The notes below the pieces were generated by a model, which saw nothing but the letters and a program-made list of their open reading frames with translations, did no database searches and was not told the origin of the DNA. A stretch of 64,000 bases of DNA, from the NCBI RefSeq assembly GCF_018070565.1, contig NZ_JAGPXL010000025.1, forward strand, positions 33,908 to 97,907, given 5' to 3'. The translations under genes and the position numbers were made by a program. Below are positions 25,526 through 34,374 of the stretch, in pieces (the stretch's first letter is position 1; each line of letters opens with the position of its first letter). This DNA is from Streptomyces sp. B93 (GTDB lineage: Bacteria > Actinomycetota > Actinomycetes > Streptomycetales > Streptomycetaceae).

Positions 25526-26054
25526 ATGAGACGTATCCGCCTATGGGTGGCGACGGCGGTGGGGGCCGCACTGACCGGTGTGATCACACCGATCGGCCGC
25601 ACCGACACACTCCCGACCAGTGTGACCGTCGCCCCCGACCCGGCCGGTGCCGTCACGGTCCGGCTGATCACCGGGGACCGGGTGACGGTCACCACCGACG
25701 CCACGGGCGAGCGGACCGTGGACATCCGGCCCGGCGCCGGACGCACCAAGGTGCTGTTCCGGACCGTCGAGGAGCGGGGTCGGCTGTCGGTGATCCCCTC
25801 GGACGCCGCCCCCGGACGGACCGCCCGCCCCGCACGGGGTGCGGGTGCGAGTGGAGGCGTCGTACGACGACGGCCGCAGCTGGCACCGGGCCACGGTGCG
25901 CCCCGACGGCACCAACGCCTTCGAGGCGACGGTCGAGCGGCCCTCCGGTCCGCGCGGTGACGCCCCGGTCACCCTGCGGGTCAGCGCCGAGGACGGGGCG
26001 GGCAACACCGTACGGCAGACCGTGACCCGGGCCTATCTGCACCGAGGCCCGTGA
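25526..26054 (+). pseudogene. Remnant of an S8 peptidase gene with catalytic core deleted
   Basis: The first part (ATG 25526, MRRIRLWVATAVGAALTGVI) encodes a signal peptide and the propeptide-like VTVRLITGDRVTVTT typical of Streptomyces subtilases. Near 25820-25840 the reading changes frame to VEASYDDGRSWHRATV, ending at 26054. That part matches the C-terminal module FSYDDGATWHRATL of the intact peptidase next door. The roughly 1000 residues that should lie between, including the whole catalytic domain, are missing. I read this as an internal deletion joining the two ends out of frame. The uninterrupted 144-codon reading to 25960 is therefore not a real protein. Confidence 0.8.
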
Positions 26055-26184
26055 CACACCGGATCACATCGGCGGGTGTGGGAAGTAACGCCTTTCCGCA
26101 CCCGCCACCGCACACTGAAATTCACACTTCATGCAGTAGCGTGCTCCTGTCGGTTCCGGAAACGTTCGGCGCGGGAGGGTGACC

Positions 26185-27189
26185 ATGACACTGGAGGTCG
26201 CCGGGCTCTCCCCCGCCGAGGAGTCCGTCTACCGGCTGCTCGTGACTCAATAGGGCAGCTCACCGCCGACGACTTGGTGCAGCGCCTGGACCTGGACGCG
26301 CCCCTCGTGGCGTCCACACTGGCCAGGCTGACCGCGCAGGGCCTGGCCAGCCGCTCCGACGAGTTGCCCCACCGCTACCGGGCGACGCCCCCGGACGTGG
26401 CGCTGCTCCCCCGGCTCCAGCACCACGCCGAGGCGCTCGACCTCGCCCGGGCGGAGGTGGCCGGTCTGCTGGAAGCGCACCGGGCGAGCACGGGCGGGCG
26501 GAACACCGGACACCTCGTGGAGGTGATCACCGGCGCGGAGTCGCTGCGCCAGCACCCTGCGGCACCTCCAGTGCGCGGCCCGCGACGAGATGCTCTGGTT
26601 CTGCAAGCCGCAGTACGTGGCGATGCCCGCCGGGAGCAACCAGGCCGAGTTCGACGCCCTGGCGCGCGGCGTGCGCTACCGAGTGCTGTACGAGAAGGGC
26701 TACTTCGACGACGAGGGCGCCGTCGACAACGTGGCCAGGGCGGTGCACGCCGGGGAGATCGCCCGCGCCGTCCCGCATCTGCCGCTGCGGCTGGCGATCG
26801 CGGACCGGTCGATCGCCGTCTGCCCGCTCGTACCCGGCGGCGCCCAGGGCAGCCCGGAGCCGCCGACCGCGGCCCTGATCCGCGACAGCAGCCTCCTCGC
26901 CGCGCTGACCGCGCTCTTCGAGCGGTACTGGGAGGACGCGGTCCCCCTGGTCGTCGATGACTCCGGAGCCGTCACCGGTACCGACGCCGCCGCCCCCGAT
27001 CCGCTGTCCGCCCTGGACCGCAGACTGCTGTCGCTGCTCGTCGCGGGGATCGCCGACAAGGCGATAGCGACCCAGATCGGACTGAGCCGACGCACCGTGC
27101 AGCGCCATGTCCAGCGGATGATGCAGCTGGCGGGCGCCACCACCCGGACCCAGCTCGCGTGGCAGGCGGCCGGCCGCGGCTGGCTGTGA
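26185..27189 (+). pseudogene. LuxR-type regulator gene with two compensating frameshifts
   Basis: The protein should run from MTLEVAGLSPAEESVYRLLV at 26185 through a TrmB-like N-terminal helix-turn-helix (LTADDLVQRLDLDAPLVAS) to a C-terminal LuxR helix-turn-helix (GIADKAIATQIGLSRRTVQR). Near 26248-26250 one base is missing and a TAG follows at 26251. Near 26555-26557 one C is extra (CACCCTGCGG where CACCTGCGG restores the frame). The two changes cancel, so residues before and after are in the same frame. Either a recently inactivated gene or two base-calling errors. Such regulators often sit next to secreted peptidase genes, as here beside the S8 remnant. Confidence 0.82.
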
Positions 27190-27274
27190 CGCCGCCGTCG
27201 GCCACCGCCCGGGGTGCCCGGGCCAGTGACCTTTGCCATCCTGACACTCAGGGAGCGCGAGGGGACTGGTTGCG

Positions 27275-29671
27275 GTGAGCACCCCACACACAGCGGAACG
27301 GCGGTCGTCGGCGCGGCGGCCCCACACGGACGCCGAACTGGTGGTCGACCGGCACGGAACCGTCGTCGGCTGGAGTACGGCCGCCCATGACCTGCTGGGC
27401 TTCACGGAGTCGGAGGTGCGCGGCAGGCCGGTGAGCGCGCTGCTCGCCCCGAAGCGGCCGCTGGCCCTCGACGGCAGCGCCGCCGCCGAGGAGGACGCCT
27501 CGGCGGCGGTCGTGCTGCGCGACCGCGACGGCCGCGCACGGGCGTGCCGGGTGCGGATACGCCCCACCGACCGGCCGCCGGGCGGCTGGACCGTGCTGGT
27601 GACACCGGTCACGGCCGCCCCGGAGGGGCGGACCGTCGACGAGGCGCTGCTCGACACGCTGTTCAACCAGTCCCCCACGAGTCTCTGCGTCTACGACTCC
27701 GATCTGCGCCTGCGTCGGTGCAATCCGGCGGCGCGCGGACTTGAGGGCCTGTTCGCGGACGACTCCATCGGCCGGATGCCGCACGAGCTGTGGCCCGACT
27801 CCAACTCGACCGAGTTCGAGGGGCGGATGCGGGAGGTGCTGGAGTCGGGGACACCGGTCCTGGACTTCGACAAGCACGGGCGGCCACCGGACGATCCCGG
27901 CCATGAGCACGTCTTCGCCAACTCGATCTTCCGGCTGGAGGATCCGGCCGGGCAGGTGGTGGGCCTCGCCACCACCGCGGTGGAGATCACGGCCCAGCGG
28001 GTCGCGGAGGAGCGCATCGCCCTGCTCGCCGACGCCAGCACCCTGATCGGCACGTCCCTCGACGTGGTGGAGACCGGTCAGCAGCTCGCCGACGTGGTCG
28101 TCCCCCGGTTCGCTGACGCCGCCACGGTCGATGTGCTCGCGCCCGTGCTCTCCGGTGCGGAACCCGACCCGTCCCGGGCCGGTCTCCTCAGGGTCGGTCT
28201 GCGGTACGCCGACGACACCGCCGCACCAGACCGCACGGACCGCACCGGTCGGCCCGTGCTGCCCTTCCCGGCGTCCGACGGCGGGCAGCTGGCCGGTCTG
28301 GAACCGCGCCGCGCGGACATCCTGCTGCCGGACGACGGGGAGCCGCTGTACCGGGGCACGCGCGGTGAGCGGCCCGCGCACTCCCTCGTCGTCCCGATGC
28401 GCGTCCGGGACACCGTCGTCGGCGTGGTGACGTACTACCGGTTCGATCCGGACGGCGGCTTCTCCGACTTCGACGTCCTGACGGCACGTGACCTCTCCTC
28501 CCGCGCGGCCGTCAGCATCGACAACGCGCGCCGCTACACCCGGGAGCACTGTGCCGCACGGGCCTTGCAGCGTGAGCTGCTCCCCCGGCACGCCGACGAG
28601 CAGAGCGCCGTGCGGACCGCCCACTACTTCGCCGCCGCCACCACGGGCGCGAACTGGTTCGACGTGATCCCGGTGTCCGGGGCGCGGGTGGCTCTCGTCG
28701 TCGGCACCACCGACGAGAGCGGCCTGTCCGGCGCCGCCGCCATCGGGCGGCTGGGGACGGCCGTGCACGCGCTGACGGACCTGGACCTCGATCCGGCGGA
28801 GGTGCTGGCCCGGCTGGACGCCCTGGTGACGCGGATCGCGGGCGGCGGCGGCGCGGGTGCCGCGGCCCGGGACGGCGGCGAGGGCTCCCGGATCACCTGC
28901 ACCTACGCCGTCTACGACCCCGCCACCGGTCGGCTGTCCCTGGCCAGCGCCGGGCAGCCCGCGCCCCTCGTGGCCACGCCGGACGGCGGCGTACGGCCGC
29001 TCACCGCGTCGGCGGGCCCGCCGCTGGGCGCGGCCGGGCGGCAGACCGCCGCCGAGGACGTCGACCTGCCCGCCGACAGCACGCTGATGTTCTATACCCC
29101 GGCGCTGGCGCCTGACCGCGGCCCGGACGGGGAGCGGCCGCGTTCCCTCACCGCCCCCCTGGCCTCGGCGTCCGGCCGTTCGCTGGCCGAGCTGCGCGAG
29201 GACGTGCTGGCGGCCGCGTCCGGGGACGGCCCCGCGCCGCCGGGGGCGGTGCTGCTGCTGGCCCGCACCCGGCGTTTGGACGAGAACCACATGTCCGCCT
29301 GGGACCTGCCGAGCGACCCGGCTGTGGTGGCCACGGCGCGCAACCTGGTGCAGCGGCAGCTCGACGTCTGGGGCCTGGAGGAGACGGCGTTCGTGACGGA
29401 GCTGGTGGTCAGCGAGCTGGTCACCAACGCGATCCGCTATGCGGAGGGGCCCATCGGGCTGCGGATCATCCACGACCAGCACACGCTGATCTGCGAGGTG
29501 TCCGACGGCAGCACCACGGCCCCGCATCTGCGCTACGCACGAACCGGGGACGAGGGGGGCCGGGGGCTGTTCCTCGTCGCCCAGCTCACCCAGCGCTGGG
29601 GCACCCGGTTCAGCGACACCGGCAAGACGATCTGGACGGAGCAGGACGTGGCGGACGAGGCGCCGCTGTGA
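27275..29671 (+). CDS. PAS-PAS-GAF-SpoIIE-like-HATPase signalling protein with degenerate phosphatase domain
   Basis: 798 residues, cytoplasmic. Order: PAS 15-110 (GTVVGWSTAAHDLLGF), PAS 125-240, GAF about 250-425, PPM/SpoIIE-like 430-665, RsbW-type ATPase 690-795 (ELVTNAIRYAEG, EVSDGS, GGRGLFLVAQL). The phosphatase fold is recognisable (LQRELLPRH, YAVYDPATGRLSLASAG), but the usual metal aspartates are gone. GGDWYD reads GANWFD (one of two Asp left), GDV-GHG reads GTTDESG, YTDG reads YTPA and the terminal DDVALL reads PGAVLL. It probably acts as anti-sigma kinase or sensor rather than phosphatase. GTG start at 27275 after GAGGGG. Confidence 0.85.
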   Translation: MSTPHTAERRSSARRPHTDAELVVDRHGTVVGWSTAAHDLLGFTESEVRGRPVSALLAPKRPLALDGSAAAEEDASAAVVLRDRDGRARACRVRIRPTDRPPGGWTVLVTPVTAAPEGRTVDEALLDTLFNQSPTSLCVYDSDLRLRRCNPAARGLEGLFADDSIGRMPHELWPDSNSTEFEGRMREVLESGTPVLDFDKHGRPPDDPGHEHVFANSIFRLEDPAGQVVGLATTAVEITAQRVAEERIALLADASTLIGTSLDVVETGQQLADVVVPRFADAATVDVLAPVLSGAEPDPSRAGLLRVGLRYADDTAAPDRTDRTGRPVLPFPASDGGQLAGLEPRRADILLPDDGEPLYRGTRGERPAHSLVVPMRVRDTVVGVVTYYRFDPDGGFSDFDVLTARDLSSRAAVSIDNARRYTREHCAARALQRELLPRHADEQSAVRTAHYFAAATTGANWFDVIPVSGARVALVVGTTDESGLSGAAAIGRLGTAVHALTDLDLDPAEVLARLDALVTRIAGGGGAGAAARDGGEGSRITCTYAVYDPATGRLSLASAGQPAPLVATPDGGVRPLTASAGPPLGAAGRQTAAEDVDLPADSTLMFYTPALAPDRGPDGERPRSLTAPLASASGRSLAELREDVLAAASGDGPAPPGAVLLLARTRRLDENHMSAWDLPSDPAVVATARNLVQRQLDVWGLEETAFVTELVVSELVTNAIRYAEGPIGLRIIHDQHTLICEVSDGSTTAPHLRYARTGDEGGRGLFLVAQLTQRWGTRFSDTGKTIWTEQDVADEAPL

Positions 29672-29678
29672 TTTCGGT

Positions 29679-30593
29679 TCACGCCTCGATCAGCTGTTTG
29701 CGGTAGTCGCGGGGCGACAACCCGGTGACGCGTTTGAAGGCGACGCTCAGCGCGCTCTCGGAGCCGTAGCCGATGTCGTGGGCGATGGCGGCGACGGTGT
29801 CACCGCCCTGCCGCAGCCGCCGGGCGGCGAGTTCGATGCGCCATCGCGTCAGGTACTCGAGGGGGCCCTGCCCGACCGTCTCCTTGAAGCGGGCGGCGAG
29901 CGTCGAGCGGGACACCGCGCCGGAGCGGGCGAGGTCGGCCACGGTCCACGGGCGGGCGGGGTCGCCGTGCATGGCGGTCAGCGCGGCGGCCACGGCGGGG
30001 TCGGCGAGACCGGCCAGCCAGCCGGACATCGTCCGCGGTTCCCGGGCCAGGTGCAGCCGCAGTACGTGGACGAGCATGACGACGGCGAGATGCTCGGCGA
30101 CCAGCCGGGAGGCCAGCGGGCGGCCCGTCAGCTCGTCGCCGATGGCGGTCAGCGCCCACTCCACGGTCTCGGCCTGCCGGGTGCCGGAGGGTACGTGGAT
30201 GACCGGGGGCAGCGCGTCCAGGAGCAGGTCCTGGGCGTGCGAGCCGAAGGAGAACCGGCCGCCGATGAGCAGCACGTCGTCGCCCTCGCCGGTCCTGGCG
30301 ACCCCGTCGACGGCCTGCGCGAAGATCCGGCGCGCGTCGACCGGCTCCACTCCCGGGTCGCTGCGCAGGGTGAACCCCCTGGCCCCGGTGAGCAGGTAGC
30401 AGTCGCCCTGGGCCAGGGTGATCGGCTCGTCGATCCCGTCGACCTCCAGGACACAGGAGCCGCGCCGTACCGCGTTGAACTTGACGCCCTCCGGCGGCTG
30501 GAACCGCACGGCCCACTGGCCTCCGGCGACGAGGCTGGAGGAGAGGTGGCCCTGGGTCTCCAGCAGGGCGAGGACATCGTCGAGGGGATCCAT
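29679..30593 (-). CDS. AraC-family regulator with cupin sensor domain
   Basis: 304 residues. N-terminal cupin_6-type sensor (QWAVRFQPPEGVKFNAVRRG, LAQGDCYLLTGARG) and C-terminal double helix-turn-helix (about 200-300) with VSRSTLAARFKETVGQGPLEYL and the signature IAHDIGYGSESALSVAFKRV. It is divergent from the short-chain dehydrogenase gene at 30706 across 112 AT-richer bases. That is the usual arrangement for an AraC activator and its single target. Confidence 0.92.
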   Translation of the reverse strand: MDPLDDVLALLETQGHLSSSLVAGGQWAVRFQPPEGVKFNAVRRGSCVLEVDGIDEPITLAQGDCYLLTGARGFTLRSDPGVEPVDARRIFAQAVDGVARTGEGDDVLLIGGRFSFGSHAQDLLLDALPPVIHVPSGTRQAETVEWALTAIGDELTGRPLASRLVAEHLAVVMLVHVLRLHLAREPRTMSGWLAGLADPAVAAALTAMHGDPARPWTVADLARSGAVSRSTLAARFKETVGQGPLEYLTRWRIELAARRLRQGGDTVAAIAHDIGYGSESALSVAFKRVTGLSPRDYRKQLIEA

Positions 30594-30705
30594 GTCCCAC
30601 CTTTCGGACGGGGGCTAAAGAATCACGGACGCTGAATAATAGATCGTCCAGGGTGTGCGTCGTAGCGTCGGAAGGGACAACGCTCACCCACAAGAAGGGC
30701 CCACC
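30594..30705. promoter_or_regulatory. Divergent promoter region, AraC regulator / SDR
   Basis: 112 bases with an AT-rich centre (CTGAATAATAGAT) flanked by GGACG and CGTCC (about 30628-30650), and an AAGGG ribosome site before GTG 30706. A likely place for divergent -10 elements and an AraC site; nothing more specific can be read. Confidence 0.35.
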
Positions 30706-31665
30706 GTGGACGCCCGCTCACTCATCACGACTCCCTACGACCGTGACACCACCGCGGCGGAGGTCCTCGACGGTGTCGATCTCACCGGACGGCACGCGGT
30801 GGTGACCGGTGGCGCCTCCGGCATCGGCGCCGAGACCGTGCGGGCGCTCGCCGCCGCGGGCGCGCACGTCACCATCGCCACCCGCCGCCCGGAGACCGCC
30901 GAGCCACTGGTCCGCGAACTCACCGCCCGCCCCGGCACGGGCGAGGTGCGGGCCGCCGCGCTCGACCTGTCGGACCTCGCGTCGGTCGACGCCTTCACGA
31001 AGGCCTGGCGGGGGCCGCTCGACATCCTCGTCGCCAACGCCGGGATCATGGCCCTGCCGGAGCGGACGCTTACCGCGCGGGGCTGGGAGGCGCAGCTGGC
31101 CACCAACTTCCTCGGCCACTACGCCCTCGCCACCGGTCTGTACGCCCCGCTCCGGGACTCCGGTGCGGCCCGCCTCGTGGTCGTCAGCTCAGGCGCCCAC
31201 CGCACCGCGCCGTTCGACTTCGACGACCCGCACTTCGCGCGCCGCCCCTACGACCCGTGGGTGGCGTACGGGCAGTCCAAGACCGCCGACGTGCTGCTCG
31301 CGGTGGGCGCCCGGCGCTGGACGGCCGACGGCATCACGGCGAACGCGCTCAACCCGGGGTACATCCTCACCAACCTCCAGCGGCACCTCGACGACGACAC
31401 CATGCGGGCGTTCGGCGTCATGGACGAAGCGGGGAACCTGACGCCGCTGCCGTACTACAAGACGCCCGCGCAGGGCGCCTCGACCTCGGTGCTGCTGGCC
31501 GCCTCCCCCCTCCTGGACGGCGTCACCGGCCGGTACTTCGAGGACAACCAGGAGTCACCGTTCGTGCCGGCCGGCTCGGACGCGCCCGCCGGCGTGGCCG
31601 CGCATGCCCTGGACACCGCGGCGGCCGACCGGCTGTGGGAGTACGCGGCGGACGCTATCGGGTGA
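30706..31665 (+). CDS. Short-chain dehydrogenase/reductase (retinol-dehydrogenase-like)
   Basis: 319 residues. Rossmann motif TGGASGIG at 34-41, VANAGIM, the catalytic Ser in VVSSGAH and the YGQSK active-site pair. The sequence class resembles broad-specificity NADP-dependent reductases. GTG 30706 is chosen for AAGGG seven bases upstream; an earlier in-frame ATG would add 17 unlikely residues. It is controlled presumably by the divergent AraC protein. Its 3' end overlaps the convergent Stealth-family gene by 11 bases. Confidence 0.92.
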   Translation: MDARSLITTPYDRDTTAAEVLDGVDLTGRHAVVTGGASGIGAETVRALAAAGAHVTIATRRPETAEPLVRELTARPGTGEVRAAALDLSDLASVDAFTKAWRGPLDILVANAGIMALPERTLTARGWEAQLATNFLGHYALATGLYAPLRDSGAARLVVVSSGAHRTAPFDFDDPHFARRPYDPWVAYGQSKTADVLLAVGARRWTADGITANALNPGYILTNLQRHLDDDTMRAFGVMDEAGNLTPLPYYKTPAQGASTSVLLAASPLLDGVTGRYFEDNQESPFVPAGSDAPAGVAAHALDTAAADRLWEYAADAIG

Positions 31666-33451
31666 CCGGGACGGTCTCGTACGGACCGGCGACGGGGAAG
31701 TAGGCGTCCAGGAAGTCGGACAGCAGCGCCTGCCGCGCCGCCGGGTCCGCCCCGGTGGAGACGGTGTCGTTCAGACAGAAGACGTGCCGGTCGCGCCGCG
31801 CGAGGAGCCCGCCGAGGCGGGCCTCCAGAGCGGGGTGCGACAGGTCGAGGTAGGCGTAGCGCAGCCGTCCGGGGACGGCGCGGGCGGTCTGGAAGGCGTA
31901 GTAGTGGTGCAGCGAGGACACGATCGACAGGTCGTCGGGGCTGCGCAGCCGGTGCCCGGCGGTGGCACGGTGCCGGTCGGCGAACCTGTCCTCGATCTCG
32001 TACAGGACGCTGCGCCGCAGCGCGTGCGGGGTGTGTTTCATCTTGTGGCTGATCTCGGTGCCGAAGACCGCCGCGATCAGGGCCCGGTTGTTCTTGCCCG
32101 CGGCGGCGACCGGGACGTCCCGCTCGTCGGGCGGGCCCGGCGGGATGAGGACGGCCGACGGGAAGAACTTGGTGAGCCCGTTGGCGAAGAAGAAGTCCTG
32201 GGGTGTGACCGGTCTGCCGAGGAAGACGTCGTCGTTGAAGTAGAGGAAGTGCTCCGACAGGCCGTCGATGTGGTGCAGTTGGCTCTCGATGGCGTGTGAG
32301 TTGAAGGTGGGCAGCAGGCCGGGGTCGCTGAAGATCTCCTTGTGCCCGACGAGGTGGAGACCGGGGGCGCCCAGATTCAGCCAGGGCGGGATCTGCTCGT
32401 CGGTGACGAGGTGGACGGTGCGTACCCAGGGGGCGTACTGGCTCAGGGAACGCAGGGAGTGGCGCAGTTCGTCGTGGTCGAGGTAGCGGGCCGCGTTGGC
32501 GGCCTCCTCGTGGTAGCCCGCCGCGGTCCACTCGGCGCGGCGGCGCCGCCATCGCGGTGAGTTCCCGTCGACCCACGTGTACACCACGTCCACGGGGAAG
32601 CGGATGTCGTCGGGCGCCGGGCGGGCGAACTCGGCGCGGGTGCGGACGGCGGGGAGGGAACGCGCGGGGGTGTCGGCGGGAGCGAGCCAGGTGAAGAGGG
32701 AGTCGGAGACCTGGACGGGGCTGTCGGTGCGCGGCACCCGCTCGGCCCGCCGGTTGGGGCGCGGCGCCAGCAGGGTGTCGCCCTCGGGGGTCCAGAACTC
32801 GACGTCGCAGCCGTAGCTGGGGCCGAGTGTGAGCCGCCCCCGCGGATCGCCGTGGTACCAGGTGACGCGTACGACGTCGGCGCGGGCCAGTGCGCGCCGG
32901 GCGCCGCGGGTGAAGCCCGGCCGGGTGACGGTCCGCCGGGGCCGGCGCGGGTCGACGGCGCTGAGGTAGCCGGGGCGGGCCCGGCACGCCCGCACCAGGG
33001 CGTCCAGGACCTCGCGCCGGTCGTCCGCCGACACCGCGATCACCGAGGAGGTGTTGCTGCGTCCGCGTACGGTGAAGTGGTCGACGCCCGCCTCGTCGAG
33101 CGCCCGGCGCACGGCCGCCGCGTTGGCGTTGCGTGCCCACAGGGGCGACGGGTCGGGCCGTACCAGTGTGATCCTCGGTACGTCCCGCACGAGCCGTACG
33201 GCCCTGCCGGGTGCAGCGCACCAGCCGGGGTGGGCGCGGACCAGGCAGGCCGCCCGGACCAGGCCCACCAGGTGCCGTGCGGACGGCACGTCGGCGACGT
33301 ACCGCTTCGCCCGGGCGCGGACACCGGGTGTGGTGCGGGCGACGACGGCCCGTCGGACCCGCAGCGGCACCGTCCGGCGGTACCGGCGCAGCAGCCATGA
33401 GCCCTCGGGGCTGCTGCGGACGCCGGGTTCAAGGGTTCGCGCACCGTTCAT
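31655..33451 (-). CDS. Stealth-family sugar-phosphate transferase (capsule/glycopolymer synthesis)
   Basis: 598 residues. All family blocks are present: CR1 FPVDVVYTWVDGNSPRW, CR2 YLDHDELRHSLRSLSQYAPW through FNSHAIESQLHHI and FLYFNDDVFLGRPV, CR3 around HTPHALRR, CR4 near the C-terminus (FCLNDT). Stealth proteins transfer hexose-1-phosphate units to make phosphodiester-linked capsules and include the GlcNAc-1-phosphotransferase core. About 290 N-terminal residues precede CR1. ATG 33451 has GAGGAGGG at ideal spacing, better than the in-frame ATG 33475. No polymer-export genes are adjacent, so its acceptor is unknown. Confidence 0.9.
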   Translation of the reverse strand: MNGARTLEPGVRSSPEGSWLLRRYRRTVPLRVRRAVVARTTPGVRARAKRYVADVPSARHLVGLVRAACLVRAHPGWCAAPGRAVRLVRDVPRITLVRPDPSPLWARNANAAAVRRALDEAGVDHFTVRGRSNTSSVIAVSADDRREVLDALVRACRARPGYLSAVDPRRPRRTVTRPGFTRGARRALARADVVRVTWYHGDPRGRLTLGPSYGCDVEFWTPEGDTLLAPRPNRRAERVPRTDSPVQVSDSLFTWLAPADTPARSLPAVRTRAEFARPAPDDIRFPVDVVYTWVDGNSPRWRRRRAEWTAAGYHEEAANAARYLDHDELRHSLRSLSQYAPWVRTVHLVTDEQIPPWLNLGAPGLHLVGHKEIFSDPGLLPTFNSHAIESQLHHIDGLSEHFLYFNDDVFLGRPVTPQDFFFANGLTKFFPSAVLIPPGPPDERDVPVAAAGKNNRALIAAVFGTEISHKMKHTPHALRRSVLYEIEDRFADRHRATAGHRLRSPDDLSIVSSLHHYYAFQTARAVPGRLRYAYLDLSHPALEARLGGLLARRDRHVFCLNDTVSTGADPAARQALLSDFLDAYFPVAGPYETVPVTR

Positions 33452-33553
33452 GGGTCCGCCCTCCTCGCGCGTCATCGCGCCCTGCTGTCACTGTCCCACC
33501 GCCGCGGGCCCGGCGCCTGGGGCCGGATGGGGTCGTCCGGGGCGGAGCACGCC

Positions 33554-34312
33554 CTAGAGGTTGTAGCCGCCCGAGACCTCGATGTTCTGGGCGGTAACCC
33601 AGCGGCTCTCCTCGGAGACCAGGGTGGCGATCATCGCGCCGATGTCGTCGGGTTCGCCGACCCGGCCGAGCGCGGTCTTCGCGGCGAGGGCGGGGACGAC
33701 CTCGGGGAAGCGGGTGAAGGCGTCGTCGCCGATCCGGGTGCGGGTCGAGCCCGGCGAGACGGAGTTGACCCGGATGCCCCGGGGGCTGAACTCCTTGGCC
33801 ATGTACCGGGTCAGCACGTCGAGGCCGCCCTTCATGGACGCGTAGGCCGAGTAGCCGGGCTCCAGGCCCGCCGTCGCGGCCGAGTTGCTGCTGGTGTTGA
33901 CGATGGCGCCGCCGTCGGCCAGCAGGGGCAGCAGCCGTTGCGTCAGGAAGTACGGTCCCTTCAGCAGGACGCGCATGAGCCGGTCGAACGTCTCCTCGGT
34001 GGTGTCCTCGATCAGCGACGACCGCGCGAATCCGGCGTTGTTGACCAGGTGGTCGAAGGTGTCGCGCCGCCAGGTGTCGCGCAGTACCCGGGCGACGGTG
34101 TCGTGGAAGGCGGCGAAGGTGGAGCTGTCGCCGAGGTCCAGCGGCAGCGCGACGGCGGTGCCGCCCTCCTTCTCGATGGCGGCGACGGTCTCCTGCCCGC
34201 CCCGCGGGTTGCTGCCGTAGGTCAGGATGACCCCGGTGCCGCGCCTGGCGATCTCGATGGCGGCGCTCTGTCCAATGCCGGAGCTGGCGCCGGTGACGAT
34301 GGCGACCTTCAT
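33554..34312 (-). CDS. Short-chain dehydrogenase/reductase (FabG-like)
   Basis: 252 residues. TGASSGIG at 7-14, NNAGFAR, catalytic Ser in NTSSNSAA, YSAYASMKGG with the Tyr-x3-Lys pair, and VNSVSPGSTRT, the classic FabG-type pattern. It uses NADP(H). The start at 34312 has AGGAGGA. It is last of a three-gene minus-strand unit (ABM protein, esterase, SDR; gaps 57 and 62 bases) divergent from an AraC gene. The unit probably modifies a small oxygenated compound. Confidence 0.93.
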   Translation of the reverse strand: MKVAIVTGASSGIGQSAAIEIARRGTGVILTYGSNPRGGQETVAAIEKEGGTAVALPLDLGDSSTFAAFHDTVARVLRDTWRRDTFDHLVNNAGFARSSLIEDTTEETFDRLMRVLLKGPYFLTQRLLPLLADGGAIVNTSSNSAATAGLEPGYSAYASMKGGLDVLTRYMAKEFSPRGIRVNSVSPGSTRTRIGDDAFTRFPEVVPALAAKTALGRVGEPDDIGAMIATLVSEESRWVTAQNIEVSGGYNL

Positions 34313-34374
34313 GGTGTTCCTCCTGGGGTGCGGTCGTGCGTGGGTGGGGTGCGGAAGTGCGGGCGGGTACGGGG

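Noticed and set aside
25526..25960. A small secreted protein of 144 residues
   Set aside because: Its second half is out-of-frame translation of a subtilase C-terminal module; the sequence reads as a deletion remnant.
26590..27189. A separate 199-residue LuxR-type protein
   Set aside because: It begins mid-domain; upstream sequence continues the same protein in another frame, so it is the 3' part of a frameshifted gene.
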